This document shows positions 6,566 to 14,582 of a stretch of DNA of 64,000 nucleotides, piece after piece. The notes beneath the pieces are model-generated. The model had not been told where the DNA came from and made no database searches. It was given only the letters and a program-made list of their open reading frames with translations. The stretch's first letter is position 1. Each line of letters begins with the position of its first letter. This stretch comes from Pseudomonadota bacterium (GTDB lineage: Bacteria; Pseudomonadota; Alphaproteobacteria; Sphingomonadales; Sphingomonadaceae): assembly GCA_023457895.1 (NCBI GenBank), contig JAEXAY010000004.1, positions 62,001 through 126,000 of the forward strand, read 5' to 3'. The translations under genes and the position numbers were made by a program.

Positions 6566-8773
6566 TCAGAAACTGAGCCGCACCGTCGCCCGGATATCCC
6601 GCCCCGCCATCGGCACATAATCCTTGGTAAAACTCGCCGCGCGGCGAGCTTCGACGTCGAACAGGTTATTGCCCGAAAGCATCAGCGTTACCCCGCCCGC
6701 CTTGCCCATGGGCCGCCAGGCGAGCGAGGCGTTGACCAGCGTGAACGCCGCGGTCGGCGTCTCGAAAGCCCCGGTGCGGTTCTGGGCAAAGCTGCGCTCG
6801 ACCTCGACGCGGCCATCGAGATGCTCGCTCTGTGCCTCGAGCCCGCCGAGCAGGCGCAGCGGCGGGATGCGCGGCACCGGCGACTTGCTGCCATCAGCCT
6901 GCCTGATGCTGGCATGGACATAATCGGCAACGCCATCGACGAGGAAGGTCCAGTCGCGGCTGTGCGCGAACGCCCAGCTCGCCTCGGCCTCGAAGCCATA
7001 ATAGGTGGCGTCACGCTGGACATATTGGAACACGGGGAAATCCTCGACCGTCGCGCCGGTCGCGCTGTCATAGATATAATTGTCGAAGCGCGTGCCATAG
7101 CCGGTCAGCGATGCATCGAAATCGGGCGTGTCGACGCGCAAGTACAGTTCGCCGCCCCAGCTTTTCTCGGTGCCGAGCGCGGCATTGCCCCGCACATAGC
7201 TTTGCGTCGCGACGTGGATCCCCTCGGCATAAAGTTCCTCGGCCGAAGGCGCGCGCACCGCGCGGGTGACATTGGCGCCGACCTTGATGTCGGGATGCAG
7301 CTTGTACGAAAGCCCGAGCGCGCCCGACAGCGTATCGAACCCGCGCGACAGGTTCAGCGTCTGCGCCGAGACCTTGCTATGTTCATAGCGCAGCGCGCCT
7401 TCGACGCCGAGATTGCCAAGCTCCCATTCCTGCAGCGTGAACAGGCCGAGCTGCTCGGTCATGTTGGGCGGGACGAAGGCTTCCTCGCCGACCGCGCGCA
7501 TGTCGCGGCTGAAATAATGGACCCCGCTGGTGCCGTTCCAGCCGCCGCGTTCGCGCTGCGCCAGTTCGATCCGCCCCTCGATCCCCTGATTGTAGAAGGT
7601 CGTGCCGACCTCGCCGCCTTCATATTCGGTGTGCTGATAGTCGGCAAAGCCCGCGCGCACGCGGATCGCCTCGAGCAAGCCGGAGCCGACCTTGACCTCG
7701 CCGCGCAGGTCGGCGCGCCATTGCTTCATGCCGATCGTGACCTCGCCATGATCGTGGCCGCCCTCCTCTTCATGGTGGTGCGCCAGCGCGGGACGCGAGG
7801 GGATGCCGTAATCGGTGTCATAATAGCCGACCGAGATGCCGAGGCTGCCGCCATCGTTGATGAGCGCAATGCCGGTGCCGGCGCTCTTGGTTTCGGTCGC
7901 GCTGTTGCGCACACGGCCGCGGAGGCCCGCCGCTTCATAGGCTTCGGCCGCCTCTTCAGGCTCGCCTTCGGCCATCGCCTCGTCGCCGAGTGCGGTCAGC
8001 GCGGCGCGGAACTGGGGCGAATAGACATGGCCGCCGACGCGCAGGTCGCCTGTCTTGCGGTATGTCCCGTCGACATGCCACATGAACTGGCTTCCCAGCG
8101 GGACGTCGAGCGAGGCACCGGCGCTGCGTTCCTTCGCCGCGCTGCCATAGGTCGCGAGCGCATCGACATGGACCGCATGATCGGCCATCGAGCGCGGGAT
8201 GCGGCGGTCGAGCACATTGACCGCGCCGCCCATCGCCGAGCTGCCGTAGAGCAGCACTGCGGGGCCGCGCAGCACCTCGATGCGTTCGGCGGTGAGCGGA
8301 TCGATCGTCACCGCATGGTCGGCCGAGGTGTTGGACACGTCGATCGACCCGATCCCGTCGGTGAGTACGCGCACACGCTCGCCCTGGAATCCGCGCAGTA
8401 CCGGCCGTGAGGCGCCGGGGCTAAAGCTCGTCGCCGACACGCCGGGAAGCCTGGTCAGGCTGTCGCCGATCTGTGGGCGCACATCCTGCGCCAGTTTTTC
8501 GCCCCCGATCACCGAAACCCCGGCGAGCACGTCGAGCTGCTTCACATATTTGCCGGTTACGACAATCGCATCGTCATTGTGGAAATCATCGGCCGGCGCG
8601 GACTGGTGGCTGTGCGGATCGGCAGGCGCCGCCGCGTCCTGCGCCAGGGCAGGCGTCCCCCCCGCCATCATCGCGGCAACCAGCAGCAGCGCGGAGGAGG
8701 TACGCAGGCGGACAGAAGCGCGCGCGCAGGGGAGGGCAGGAACGGAACGGGCAGGAAAGAACAAGGCAAACAT
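6566..8773 (-). CDS. TonB-dependent outer-membrane receptor, ZnuD-like (zinc uptake)
   Basis: A 735-residue outer-membrane receptor with a signal peptide ending near ALAQD, an N-terminal plug (DAIVVTGKYVKQLD as TonB-box/plug start, then LTRLPGVSATSF and VRVLTDGIGSID) and a 22-strand-type barrel ending in an aromatic residue (RATVRLSF). His-rich stretches occur just after the signal (DPHSHQ...DDFHNDD) and in a surface-loop-like region (HHHEEEGGHDHGE), as in zinc receptors of the ZnuD type. ATG 8773 gives a sensible signal peptide; an upstream in-frame ATG at 8914 would prepend a non-conserved segment. A Zur-like palindrome lies 31-48 bases upstream. Zinc specificity is inferred. Confidence 0.85.
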   Translation of the reverse strand: MFALFFPARSVPALPCARASVRLRTSSALLLVAAMMAGGTPALAQDAAAPADPHSHQSAPADDFHNDDAIVVTGKYVKQLDVLAGVSVIGGEKLAQDVRPQIGDSLTRLPGVSATSFSPGASRPVLRGFQGERVRVLTDGIGSIDVSNTSADHAVTIDPLTAERIEVLRGPAVLLYGSSAMGGAVNVLDRRIPRSMADHAVHVDALATYGSAAKERSAGASLDVPLGSQFMWHVDGTYRKTGDLRVGGHVYSPQFRAALTALGDEAMAEGEPEEAAEAYEAAGLRGRVRNSATETKSAGTGIALINDGGSLGISVGYYDTDYGIPSRPALAHHHEEEGGHDHGEVTIGMKQWRADLRGEVKVGSGLLEAIRVRAGFADYQHTEYEGGEVGTTFYNQGIEGRIELAQRERGGWNGTSGVHYFSRDMRAVGEEAFVPPNMTEQLGLFTLQEWELGNLGVEGALRYEHSKVSAQTLNLSRGFDTLSGALGLSYKLHPDIKVGANVTRAVRAPSAEELYAEGIHVATQSYVRGNAALGTEKSWGGELYLRVDTPDFDASLTGYGTRFDNYIYDSATGATVEDFPVFQYVQRDATYYGFEAEASWAFAHSRDWTFLVDGVADYVHASIRQADGSKSPVPRIPPLRLLGGLEAQSEHLDGRVEVERSFAQNRTGAFETPTAAFTLVNASLAWRPMGKAGGVTLMLSGNNLFDVEARRAASFTKDYVPMAGRDIRATVRLSF

Positions 8774-8803
8774 CTCCGGGAAACGGACAGCAATGCCGCG
8801 CTT

Positions 8804-8821
8804 GTAATGATATACAATTAC
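8804..8821 (-). promoter_or_regulatory. Putative Zur operator upstream of the TonB receptor
   Basis: The 18-bp sequence GTAATGATATACAATTAC is a near palindrome (7 of 9 pairs match) with GTAAT/ATTAC arms. It stands out as AT-rich in a GC-rich region and resembles known Fur-family (Zur) operators of alphaproteobacteria. It lies 31-48 bases upstream of the receptor start, where a repressor would block transcription. The assignment to Zur is inference. Confidence 0.55.
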
Positions 8822-8921
8822 CTTTTCAAGACGATTGAACGCAATCTCCGTGCATTCTGGCGCGAGCGCTGCGGCGGTCATGCACCGCAAAGGCATGCAG
8901 GGGATCCCAATCATGGGGAAC

Positions 8922-9056
8922 CGTCATTGTGAGCGGAGCGAGTCAAAGGCGACCGCAGGTCAACCAATCCAGAGCCGCTCCTGCGCCGACTCCGGATTGC
9001 CAACGCCGGATTCCCAGCCCTGGATTGCCGCGTCGGCTTCGCCTCCTAGGAATGAC
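8922..9056. repeat. Dispersed repeat, CGTCATTGnGAGC family
   Basis: The left end reads CGTCATTGTGAGCGGAGCGAG and the right end CTGGATTGCCGCGTCGGCTTCGCC followed by GGAATGAC, forming a large imperfect inverted repeat. The region 8774-9214 holds no supported gene: besides the Zur-like site it contains this repeat and a fragment GGATCCTGAAACGGGTTCAGG (about 9101-9121) typical of another alphaproteobacterial intergenic repeat. Confidence 0.6.
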
Positions 9057-9214
9057 AGGGGAAAGCGAAGCGCTGGCTTCGCGATAGTGCGGGAGGATAT
9101 GGATCCTGAAACGGGTTCAGGGGGACGGCCGAACAAGGGCACCCCTCATACCCCCTCTGTCCTACACATCCGCTCCTGCGCCACGCTTCCCGTCCAGCCA
9201 GCAGGAGTCGTTTC

Positions 9215-10213
9215 ATGACGCAGCTTTCCCGTCCCGCCGCGGGGCCTTCCGCGCTCGCCTTCATTCCCCATGTCCCGCACCGGCGGAGGGCGGATGGGTG
9301 GTCGAGCTATTTCCAGCGATTGTTTATCCGCGAGCTGGCGCGGCATGGGTCGGCTTCGGCGGCGGCGCGGGCGTGCGGGCGGTCGGCGCAATCGGCTTAC
9401 CGCTTGCGCGAGAGGCCCGGCGCGGAAGGTTTTGCCGCGGCGTGGGCGCGGGCCGTGCGGATCGGGACCGCCCGCACCCGCCAACGGCTGGCGGACCGCT
9501 ATGGCGATGGCGAGGAGGTACCGGTCTTCTATCGCGGGCGGCAGGTCGGCACCCGCCGCGTCTTTCGCGACCGCGTGCTGGTGAGCCTGATCGGCAGCCT
9601 CGCGCAGCGGGGTGGCGGAGACGCGGCGTCGCGCGGCCGCCAGCTGACCGAGCTTGAAGCCTGGCACGCGCGGCTCCAGCGCTGGGAAGCGCGGCTGATC
9701 GGGCGCGAACGGGCGCTCGCCGCTGGCGGCGCGCCCGAGGCAGGGGTGGACCCGAAGTCCACGGAAACGCCCGGCGTGGGGCTGGCCGCCGGCAAGGATG
9801 CAACCGAACCGCCCTCCCGCTCTGGTCCCGCCGGGTTGATCCATGCGCTCGCCGCCGAAGTGCTGGGCGGCGCAACCCCGGCGGAAGGGCGGCCGGATGA
9901 GGATGGGCCGGATGACGATGGGCCGAATGAAGATCGGCCGGAGTGCGGGCCGGATGCCGACGCGGCACCCCCAACGGCTTGTGGTTCCAGCCAAGGCGCT
10001 GAACCGGCGAACACCTCTCACCTTTATCAACCTAAGGAGGTGTTTTTGGCGGAAAACCGGGATTTTCCTGAAAATCACGCAACGGCACAAGATATGGTGG
10101 CGGCCGTGCTCGGCGGAGCCTCATTGTGCGCCGGGAGCAAAGCTGGGCTTGGGCTATCCAAACAAGCGCCCGGTTGCGCGGCCCCGCCTGCTTCGCCTAA
10201 ACAGGCGCCATGA
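9215..10213 (+). CDS. Unfamiliar HTH-type protein with acidic repeats
   Basis: A 332-residue protein that I cannot assign. A good Shine-Dalgarno (AGGAG, eight bases from the ATG) supports the start. The N-terminal ~90 residues resemble a helix-turn-helix of the kind seen in phage terminase small subunits (ELARHGSASAAARACGRS then AYRLRERPGAEGF). A charged region with LIGRERALAAGG follows, then a low-complexity acidic stretch of near-pentapeptide repeats (PDEDG, PDDDG, PNEDR; DNA 9891-9962), then a segment encoded by a dispersed repeat. The stop overlaps the cysK start (ATGA). DNA binding is a guess; the C-terminal third may not be structured. Confidence 0.55.
   Translation: MTQLSRPAAGPSALAFIPHVPHRRRADGWSSYFQRLFIRELARHGSASAAARACGRSAQSAYRLRERPGAEGFAAAWARAVRIGTARTRQRLADRYGDGEEVPVFYRGRQVGTRRVFRDRVLVSLIGSLAQRGGGDAASRGRQLTELEAWHARLQRWEARLIGRERALAAGGAPEAGVDPKSTETPGVGLAAGKDATEPPSRSGPAGLIHALAAEVLGGATPAEGRPDEDGPDDDGPNEDRPECGPDADAAPPTACGSSQGAEPANTSHLYQPKEVFLAENRDFPENHATAQDMVAAVLGGASLCAGSKAGLGLSKQAPGCAAPPASPKQAP
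9891..9962 (+). repeat. 15-bp tandem repeat inside the HTH-type gene
   Basis: Successive units starting GGCCGGATGA lie at 9891, 9906 and 9921 (15 bases each), then a 12-base unit and a final GGCCGGATGCCGAC. In frame they encode acidic PDEDG-like pentapeptides. Such tracts can vary in copy number by slippage. Confidence 0.8.
10010..10101 (+). repeat. Dispersed ~95-bp repeat, copy A
   Basis: This segment (start AACACCTCTCACCTTTATCA, end CACAAGATATGGTGGC) matches 48597-48697 at both ends. The left 42 bases encode TSHLYQPKEVFLAE, against TSHLYHLKRVFLAE in copy B; four of the eight base differences are synonymous. It contains a perfect TAAGGAGGTG and AACACCTC/GAGGTGTT arms. Here it lies within the 3' part of the HTH-type gene, about 200 bases before the cysK start. 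Confidence 0.65.
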
Positions 10214-11208
10214 CCATCAGCCCCGCGCCCGCACCGCTTACCCACAGCCTCTCGCTCATCGGCAACACGCCGCTGGTCCGCCTCGCCGGAGCGAGCCGCG
10301 AGACGGGCTGCGACATTTTCGCCAAGTGCGAATTCGCCAATCCGGGCGCCTCGATCAAGGACCGCGCCGCGCTGTATATCGTCGAGGATGCCGAGGAAAA
10401 GGGCCAGCTCACGCCCGGTGGTACGATCGTCGAGGGGACCGCGGGCAATACCGGGATCGGGCTGGCGCTGGTCGGCAATGCCAAGGGGTACAGGACGATC
10501 ATCGTCATGCCCGAAACGCAGAGCCAGGAAAAGAAGGACACGCTGGTCGCGCTCGGTGCCGAACTGGTGCTGGTGCCGGCCGCGGCCTATGCCAATCCGG
10601 GGCATTTCGTCCACACTTCGCGCCGCATCGCGGAAGAGACGGACAATGCAATCTGGGCCAACCAGTTCGACAATATCGCCAACCGCAAGGCGCATATCCA
10701 CGGCACGGCGGAGGAAATCTGGCAGCAGATGGAGGGCCGCATCGACGGCTTCACCTGCGCCGCCGGGACCGGGGGCACGATCGCGGGCGTAGGGCTGGGG
10801 CTCAAGGCCAAGGATGAAAATGTCACCATCGCGCTCACCGACCCGCATGGCGCGGCGCTCTATAACCATTATGCCTGCGGCGAATTGCGCGCCGAAGGAT
10901 CGAGCGTTGCCGAAGGGATCGGGCAGGGGCGCATCACCGGCAATCTCGAAGGCGCGCCGATAGACACCCAGTTCCGCATTTCGGACGCGGAGGGGCTGGC
11001 GCAGGTCGAGGCGCTGCTGCGCGACGAGGGGCTTTGCGTCGGCCTGTCGTCGGGGATCAATGTCGCGGGCGCGATGGCGCTGGCGCACGAGCTGGGACCG
11101 GGCAAGCGCATCGTCACCATCCTCGCCGATACCGGTTTCCGTTATCTGTCGACCCTGTTCAACCCGGCGTGGCGGGCGGAGAAGGGCTTGGCAGAAGGGG
11201 ATAAATGA
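10210..11208 (+). CDS. cysK: Cysteine synthase (O-acetylserine sulfhydrylase)
   Basis: A 332-residue PLP enzyme making cysteine from O-acetylserine and sulfide. The PLP lysine is K50 in SIKDRAA; the substrate loop is EGTAGNTGIGLA (about 76-87), and the phosphate-binding Gly/Thr loop is AGTGGTIAG near 177-185. It is slightly longer than typical CysK (310-320) but without an extra CBS domain. The start overlaps the stop of the preceding gene (ATGA), and the stop overlaps the next start, so it sits in an operon with two membrane proteins. CysK rather than CysM is chosen by overall pattern only. Confidence 0.9.
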   Translation: MTISPAPAPLTHSLSLIGNTPLVRLAGASRETGCDIFAKCEFANPGASIKDRAALYIVEDAEEKGQLTPGGTIVEGTAGNTGIGLALVGNAKGYRTIIVMPETQSQEKKDTLVALGAELVLVPAAAYANPGHFVHTSRRIAEETDNAIWANQFDNIANRKAHIHGTAEEIWQQMEGRIDGFTCAAGTGGTIAGVGLGLKAKDENVTIALTDPHGAALYNHYACGELRAEGSSVAEGIGQGRITGNLEGAPIDTQFRISDAEGLAQVEALLRDEGLCVGLSSGINVAGAMALAHELGPGKRIVTILADTGFRYLSTLFNPAWRAEKGLAEGDK

Positions 11209-11570
11209 GGCAGAATCACACCATGCCCTTGCGCTCCATAGAACAATATCGCCGCCTCCAGATCGGCGGGATCGGCCTTGCGGGGGTGATCCTGCTGGTG
11301 GTGCTTGCCGGGATATTGAGCGAGCGCAACATTGCGCCGGGCACCAGCGGCGCTGCCGAAAACGCTGCGCCGGCGGGCAATGCCAAGAAGCCGTCCGAGC
11401 CGCTGTCCGAACTCGGCGTGCAGCCCGCGCCCGCCGCGCAGGCAGAACAGGCACCTCCGGCTACCGAGGCGCGGCCGGCCCAGCCCGAGCGCAGCGAAAC
11501 ACTGCCCGAAATCAAGCCGGGCGAACGCGTGCCCGATCTCCCCGCCACCGCCACGCCGCCCGCGCAGTAA
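11205..11570 (+). CDS. Small single-span membrane protein
   Basis: A 121-residue protein with one membrane span at about residues 21-39 (IGGIGLAGVILLVVLAGIL) and a Pro/Ala/Glu-rich region after it, presumably periplasmic. It starts within the cysK stop codon (ATGA); an internal ATG at 11223 is an alternative start. It is followed nine bases later by another membrane protein. I do not recognise a family; the context suggests a two-protein membrane module. Confidence 0.65.
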   Translation: MRQNHTMPLRSIEQYRRLQIGGIGLAGVILLVVLAGILSERNIAPGTSGAAENAAPAGNAKKPSEPLSELGVQPAPAAQAEQAPPATEARPAQPERSETLPEIKPGERVPDLPATATPPAQ

Positions 11571-11579
11571 GCCGCCAAG

Positions 11580-12794
11580 ATGCTTTCCTCCCGGCGCCTG
11601 GTCGCGGCGGCTATCGCCTTTTTGCTGGTCGACCTCATCGTCACGACCTTCTGGACCGGGTGGCCGGTCGACAAGCGGCTTGACCCGCTGCTCGCGATCC
11701 CGCCGCGGATCGTCACGCTGACTTTGCCGGTGCTGCTGCTCGCGGGGCAGGGGCAGCGCGCCCGGCTGGGTTTTTATGCCGGGCTGGTCGCCGTGCTCGG
11801 CTTTCTCGGCATGCTCGTCACCGCGATGTTCGGCGAGCGCATGGGCTGGATGCAGCATCTCGTGCTCGCCGCGGTCAGCCTTCTATGGATGATCCTCGCC
11901 GGCGCGCTGCTCGCCCGGGCGCGCCAGCGCTGGCCGCGGGCAGGGGCGTTTGCTGCCGCCGCGCTGCTCGCCGGTGCGCTGGCGGTCGCGCTCTGTGCCG
12001 GGTTCGCGGTGCGCAAGGCCTATATGCCTGCCGCCCGCGCCGCGCCGCTCACGCTGATGACCGGGCTGCCGCTGATCTGGAGCGGTGACGGCGCGGCTGC
12101 GGGCAGCAAGCTGAGCCTTGATGTGGACGCGTCCCCGGCGTTGCGCGCGCTCGGCCAGCGCTACGATGTGAGGCTGGTCGATGCGCTCACCGGGGACAGC
12201 CTGCCCCGCTCCGGGCCGCTGCTGCTTGCCCATCCGCGCGCCATGGCTCCGGCGGAGCTGGTCGATCTCGATGCCTGGGTGCGGCGCGGCGGCAAGGTGC
12301 TGATCCTCGCCGACGCCTTCCTCGCCTGGGAGCCGCCGCACCCGATCGGCGATCCGCGCAACCCGCCGATCACCAGCCTGCTGACGCCGCTGCTCGACCA
12401 TTGGGGGCTCGATCTCGTCCTTCCCGCGAACGGCCCCGAAAGCCCTGCGCGGACGATCAAAGACGACGGGCGCCGGCTGCGTCTTGCCGCGGCCGGTCTG
12501 TTCGCGACCAAGAAGCATGACGAGGCGGTCCATTGCCAGATCAGCCTTGGCGGGGTCCGCGCCGATTGCGCCATCGGCAAGGGGCGGGCGGTGCTGCTGT
12601 CCGACGCCGACATGCTCCATCCTGCGTTGTGGCTGTCGCCCGCGCTCGTCGGGAGCGGCGATCTCGACCTGTCGCCCGGCCTGTGGCGCGCCGACAATAT
12701 CGGCTGGATCGAAACCCAGCTCGACGATCTGTCGGGCACCGCCGCCACCGCGCCACCGCTCGCGCGCCCGCTGTGGATGGAAACCCGCCGCTGA
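11580..12794 (+). CDS. Polytopic membrane protein with GldG-like soluble domain
   Basis: A 404-residue protein with about five N-terminal membrane spans (to residue ~150) and a soluble C-terminal domain. That domain carries segments such as LDAWVRRGGKVLILADAFLAWEPP, reminiscent of the Rossmann-like GldG/DUF4350 'ABC-type uncharacterised transport' domain. It follows the small membrane protein after nine bases. No ATPase partner is visible here, so transport is not supported. The last supported gene before the dcw cluster; function unknown. Confidence 0.6.
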   Translation: MLSSRRLVAAAIAFLLVDLIVTTFWTGWPVDKRLDPLLAIPPRIVTLTLPVLLLAGQGQRARLGFYAGLVAVLGFLGMLVTAMFGERMGWMQHLVLAAVSLLWMILAGALLARARQRWPRAGAFAAAALLAGALAVALCAGFAVRKAYMPAARAAPLTLMTGLPLIWSGDGAAAGSKLSLDVDASPALRALGQRYDVRLVDALTGDSLPRSGPLLLAHPRAMAPAELVDLDAWVRRGGKVLILADAFLAWEPPHPIGDPRNPPITSLLTPLLDHWGLDLVLPANGPESPARTIKDDGRRLRLAAAGLFATKKHDEAVHCQISLGGVRADCAIGKGRAVLLSDADMLHPALWLSPALVGSGDLDLSPGLWRADNIGWIETQLDDLSGTAATAPPLARPLWMETRR

Positions 12795-12937
12795 GTCTGT
12801 GGCAGGCTCCTTGAGTCTGTTTCACGGCTCAAAACCGAACATATTGAGAACATTAATCTTCCCGCCGTCAGCTGTGGAGGCATGGCATGGACAAATTCCT
12901 CTGTTTGCCCCGGATTTTGCATCATTTTAACGCTATT

Positions 12938-12972
12938 TCCCCTATTTTCCCCAAGTTTCCCCTTTCCACCCC
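12938..12972 (+). promoter_or_regulatory. MraZ box: four C-rich boxes with 10-bp period
   Basis: TCCCC occurs at 12938, 12948 and 12958, and ACCCC at 12968, each exactly 10 bp apart (GGGGA/GGGGT on the other strand). MraZ operators upstream of dcw clusters are tandem TGGGN-type boxes separated by five bases, and this fits in spacing and position, 160-194 bases before mraZ. The rest of the 337-base gap 12795-13131 holds no supported gene; it is a long leader with GC-rich inverted segments. Confidence 0.7.
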
Positions 12973-13131
12973 GATTAACCCTTGATATGCATGCGGGATG
13001 AGAGGGGCTCTCTCTTTACCCAACGACCAGCGAGTCGAGCGGCAGCCGGACCGTTAACGCCGGCCTGCTTTTCGCTGAGGGGAGGTTGTGCCCCGCTCCC
13101 GGATCGATCGGTTGAGGGGTTAGGGGTTTCA

Positions 13132-13617
13132 GTGGCGCTTTCGGGTATCTATTCCGGGCCTGCATTATCGGCGATCGACGACAAGGGTCGTCTCGCCATC
13201 CCTGCCACCCTGCGCAACTCCATCCCCAAGTCCGATGGCAACATCCTCTGTGTCACCAAGCATGAGAAATCCGACTGCCTGATCGCGTTTGGCCCCGAAC
13301 GCCTGCAGCGCATGCTTGCCGACATCGAGCGCGAGGAACAGAACGCCATCGCCCGCGGCCTCGATTATGACCGTGACGCCGCCAACCGCCGCAAGTTCGG
13401 CCTGACCGAACAGGTTTCGCTCGACGGGTCGGGCCGCTTCATCCTGCCGCCGGTGCTGAAGATGCTCGGCAAGCTCGACAAGGCCGTGTTCCTCCACGGT
13501 GCAGGCGAATATTTCGAAATCTGGAACCCGGAAACGCTGATGGCTGCCGATGACAGTTATGCCCCTCTGAAGGCGGCAGCCCAGTATCTCCTCGAACATG
13601 GAGGCAAGCGCAAATGA
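13132..13617 (+). CDS. mraZ: Transcriptional regulator MraZ
   Basis: A 161-residue DNA-binding repressor of the dcw operon, with two SpoVT/AbrB-like halves marked by DDKGRLAIPATLR and DGSGRFILPPVLK. I chose GTG 13132, which gives the normal family length and N-terminus (ALSGIYSGPALSAIDDKG); the frame runs further upstream but without MraZ-like sequence. Its stop overlaps the rsmH start. Autoregulation through the C-rich boxes about 160 bases upstream is inferred from work on other bacteria. Confidence 0.93.
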   Translation: MALSGIYSGPALSAIDDKGRLAIPATLRNSIPKSDGNILCVTKHEKSDCLIAFGPERLQRMLADIEREEQNAIARGLDYDRDAANRRKFGLTEQVSLDGSGRFILPPVLKMLGKLDKAVFLHGAGEYFEIWNPETLMAADDSYAPLKAAAQYLLEHGGKRK

Positions 13618-14582
13618 GTGCCGCCGCCCTCCATGCTGATGATCCGCGCCACGCGCCGGTGATGCGTGACGAGGTTGTGGCCGCGCTCGCGGTCGAGCCG
13701 GGCGACGTGGTGGTCGACGGCACCTTCGGCGCGGGCGGCTATAGCCGTGCGATCATGGCGGCGGGCGGCGCGGTCATTGCGATCGACCGCGATCCGGATG
13801 CGATCCGCGCCGGTCAGGCTCTGGCCGAAGCAAGCGATGGCAGGCTCACCCTGCTGTCTGGCCGCTTTTCCGACATGGCGGCGCTGGTGCGCGAGGCCGG
13901 GCATGAGCAGGTCGATGGGATCACGCTCGACATTGGCGTGTCCTCGATGCAGCTCGACGAAGCGGAGCGCGGCTTTTCCTTTCAGGGCGACGGGCCGCTC
14001 GACATGCGGATGGAGCAGGCGGGCATGAGCGCAGCCGAATGGCTCAACAGCGCGCCCGAGGCCGAGATCGCCGACGTCATCTACCAATATGGCGAAGAGC
14101 ATCGCTCGCGCCGCATCGCCACGGCGATCGTTGCCGCGCGGCCGCTGTCGCGCACCGGCGAACTCGCTGCCATCGTGCGCAAGGCGGTGGGCCACAAACC
14201 CCACGACAAGAAGGACCCGGCGACGCGCACCTTTCAGGCGATCCGGATCCACTTGAACCGCGAGCTTGAAGAGCTGGACGATGGCCTGCGTGCTGCGGAA
14301 GCGGTGCTGAAGCCGGGAGGACGCCTTGCGGTCGTCACGTTCCACAGCCTCGAGGATCGCATCGTCAAACAATTTCTGAAACGCCGGAGCGGGGCGCAAG
14401 GGGCCGGCTCGCGACATCTGCCGCCGACGGCAGAGCGCGGGCCGGACCCGACTTTCGCATCCGTTTCCAGGGCCGTGCGCCCGGGCGAAGCCGAACTGGC
14501 GCGCAACCCGCGGGCACGCTCGGCAACATTGCGGGCCGCCGTGCGGACGGCGGCTCCGGCATGGGAGGTGGCTTCATGTTGA
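13614..14582 (+). CDS. rsmH: 16S rRNA (cytosine1402-N4)-methyltransferase
   Basis: A 322-residue SAM-dependent methyltransferase acting on C1402 in the ribosomal decoding centre. The SAM motif VVDGTFGAGGYSRAI is at about 34-48, and family motifs GITLDIGVSSMQLD and TFQAIRIHLNRELEEL are present. RsmI, which 2'-O-methylates the same nucleotide, is encoded at 43924. The start overlaps mraZ (ATGA) and the 3' end overlaps ftsL by seven bases. Confidence 0.96.
   Translation: MSAAALHADDPRHAPVMRDEVVAALAVEPGDVVVDGTFGAGGYSRAIMAAGGAVIAIDRDPDAIRAGQALAEASDGRLTLLSGRFSDMAALVREAGHEQVDGITLDIGVSSMQLDEAERGFSFQGDGPLDMRMEQAGMSAAEWLNSAPEAEIADVIYQYGEEHRSRRIATAIVAARPLSRTGELAAIVRKAVGHKPHDKKDPATRTFQAIRIHLNRELEELDDGLRAAEAVLKPGGRLAVVTFHSLEDRIVKQFLKRRSGAQGAGSRHLPPTAERGPDPTFASVSRAVRPGEAELARNPRARSATLRAAVRTAAPAWEVASC

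Noticed and set aside
6821..8410. 529-residue plus-strand ORF opposite the TonB receptor
   Set aside because: The receptor's plug, barrel and His-rich segments are coherent on the minus strand; the plus-strand product is a low-complexity shadow.
9146..10090. 314-residue minus-strand ORF opposite the HTH-type gene
   Set aside because: Although copy A of the repeat is also open on this strand, the Arg/Pro/Ile-rich repeats look like a shadow, and only the plus strand has a good ribosome-binding site and coupling to cysK.
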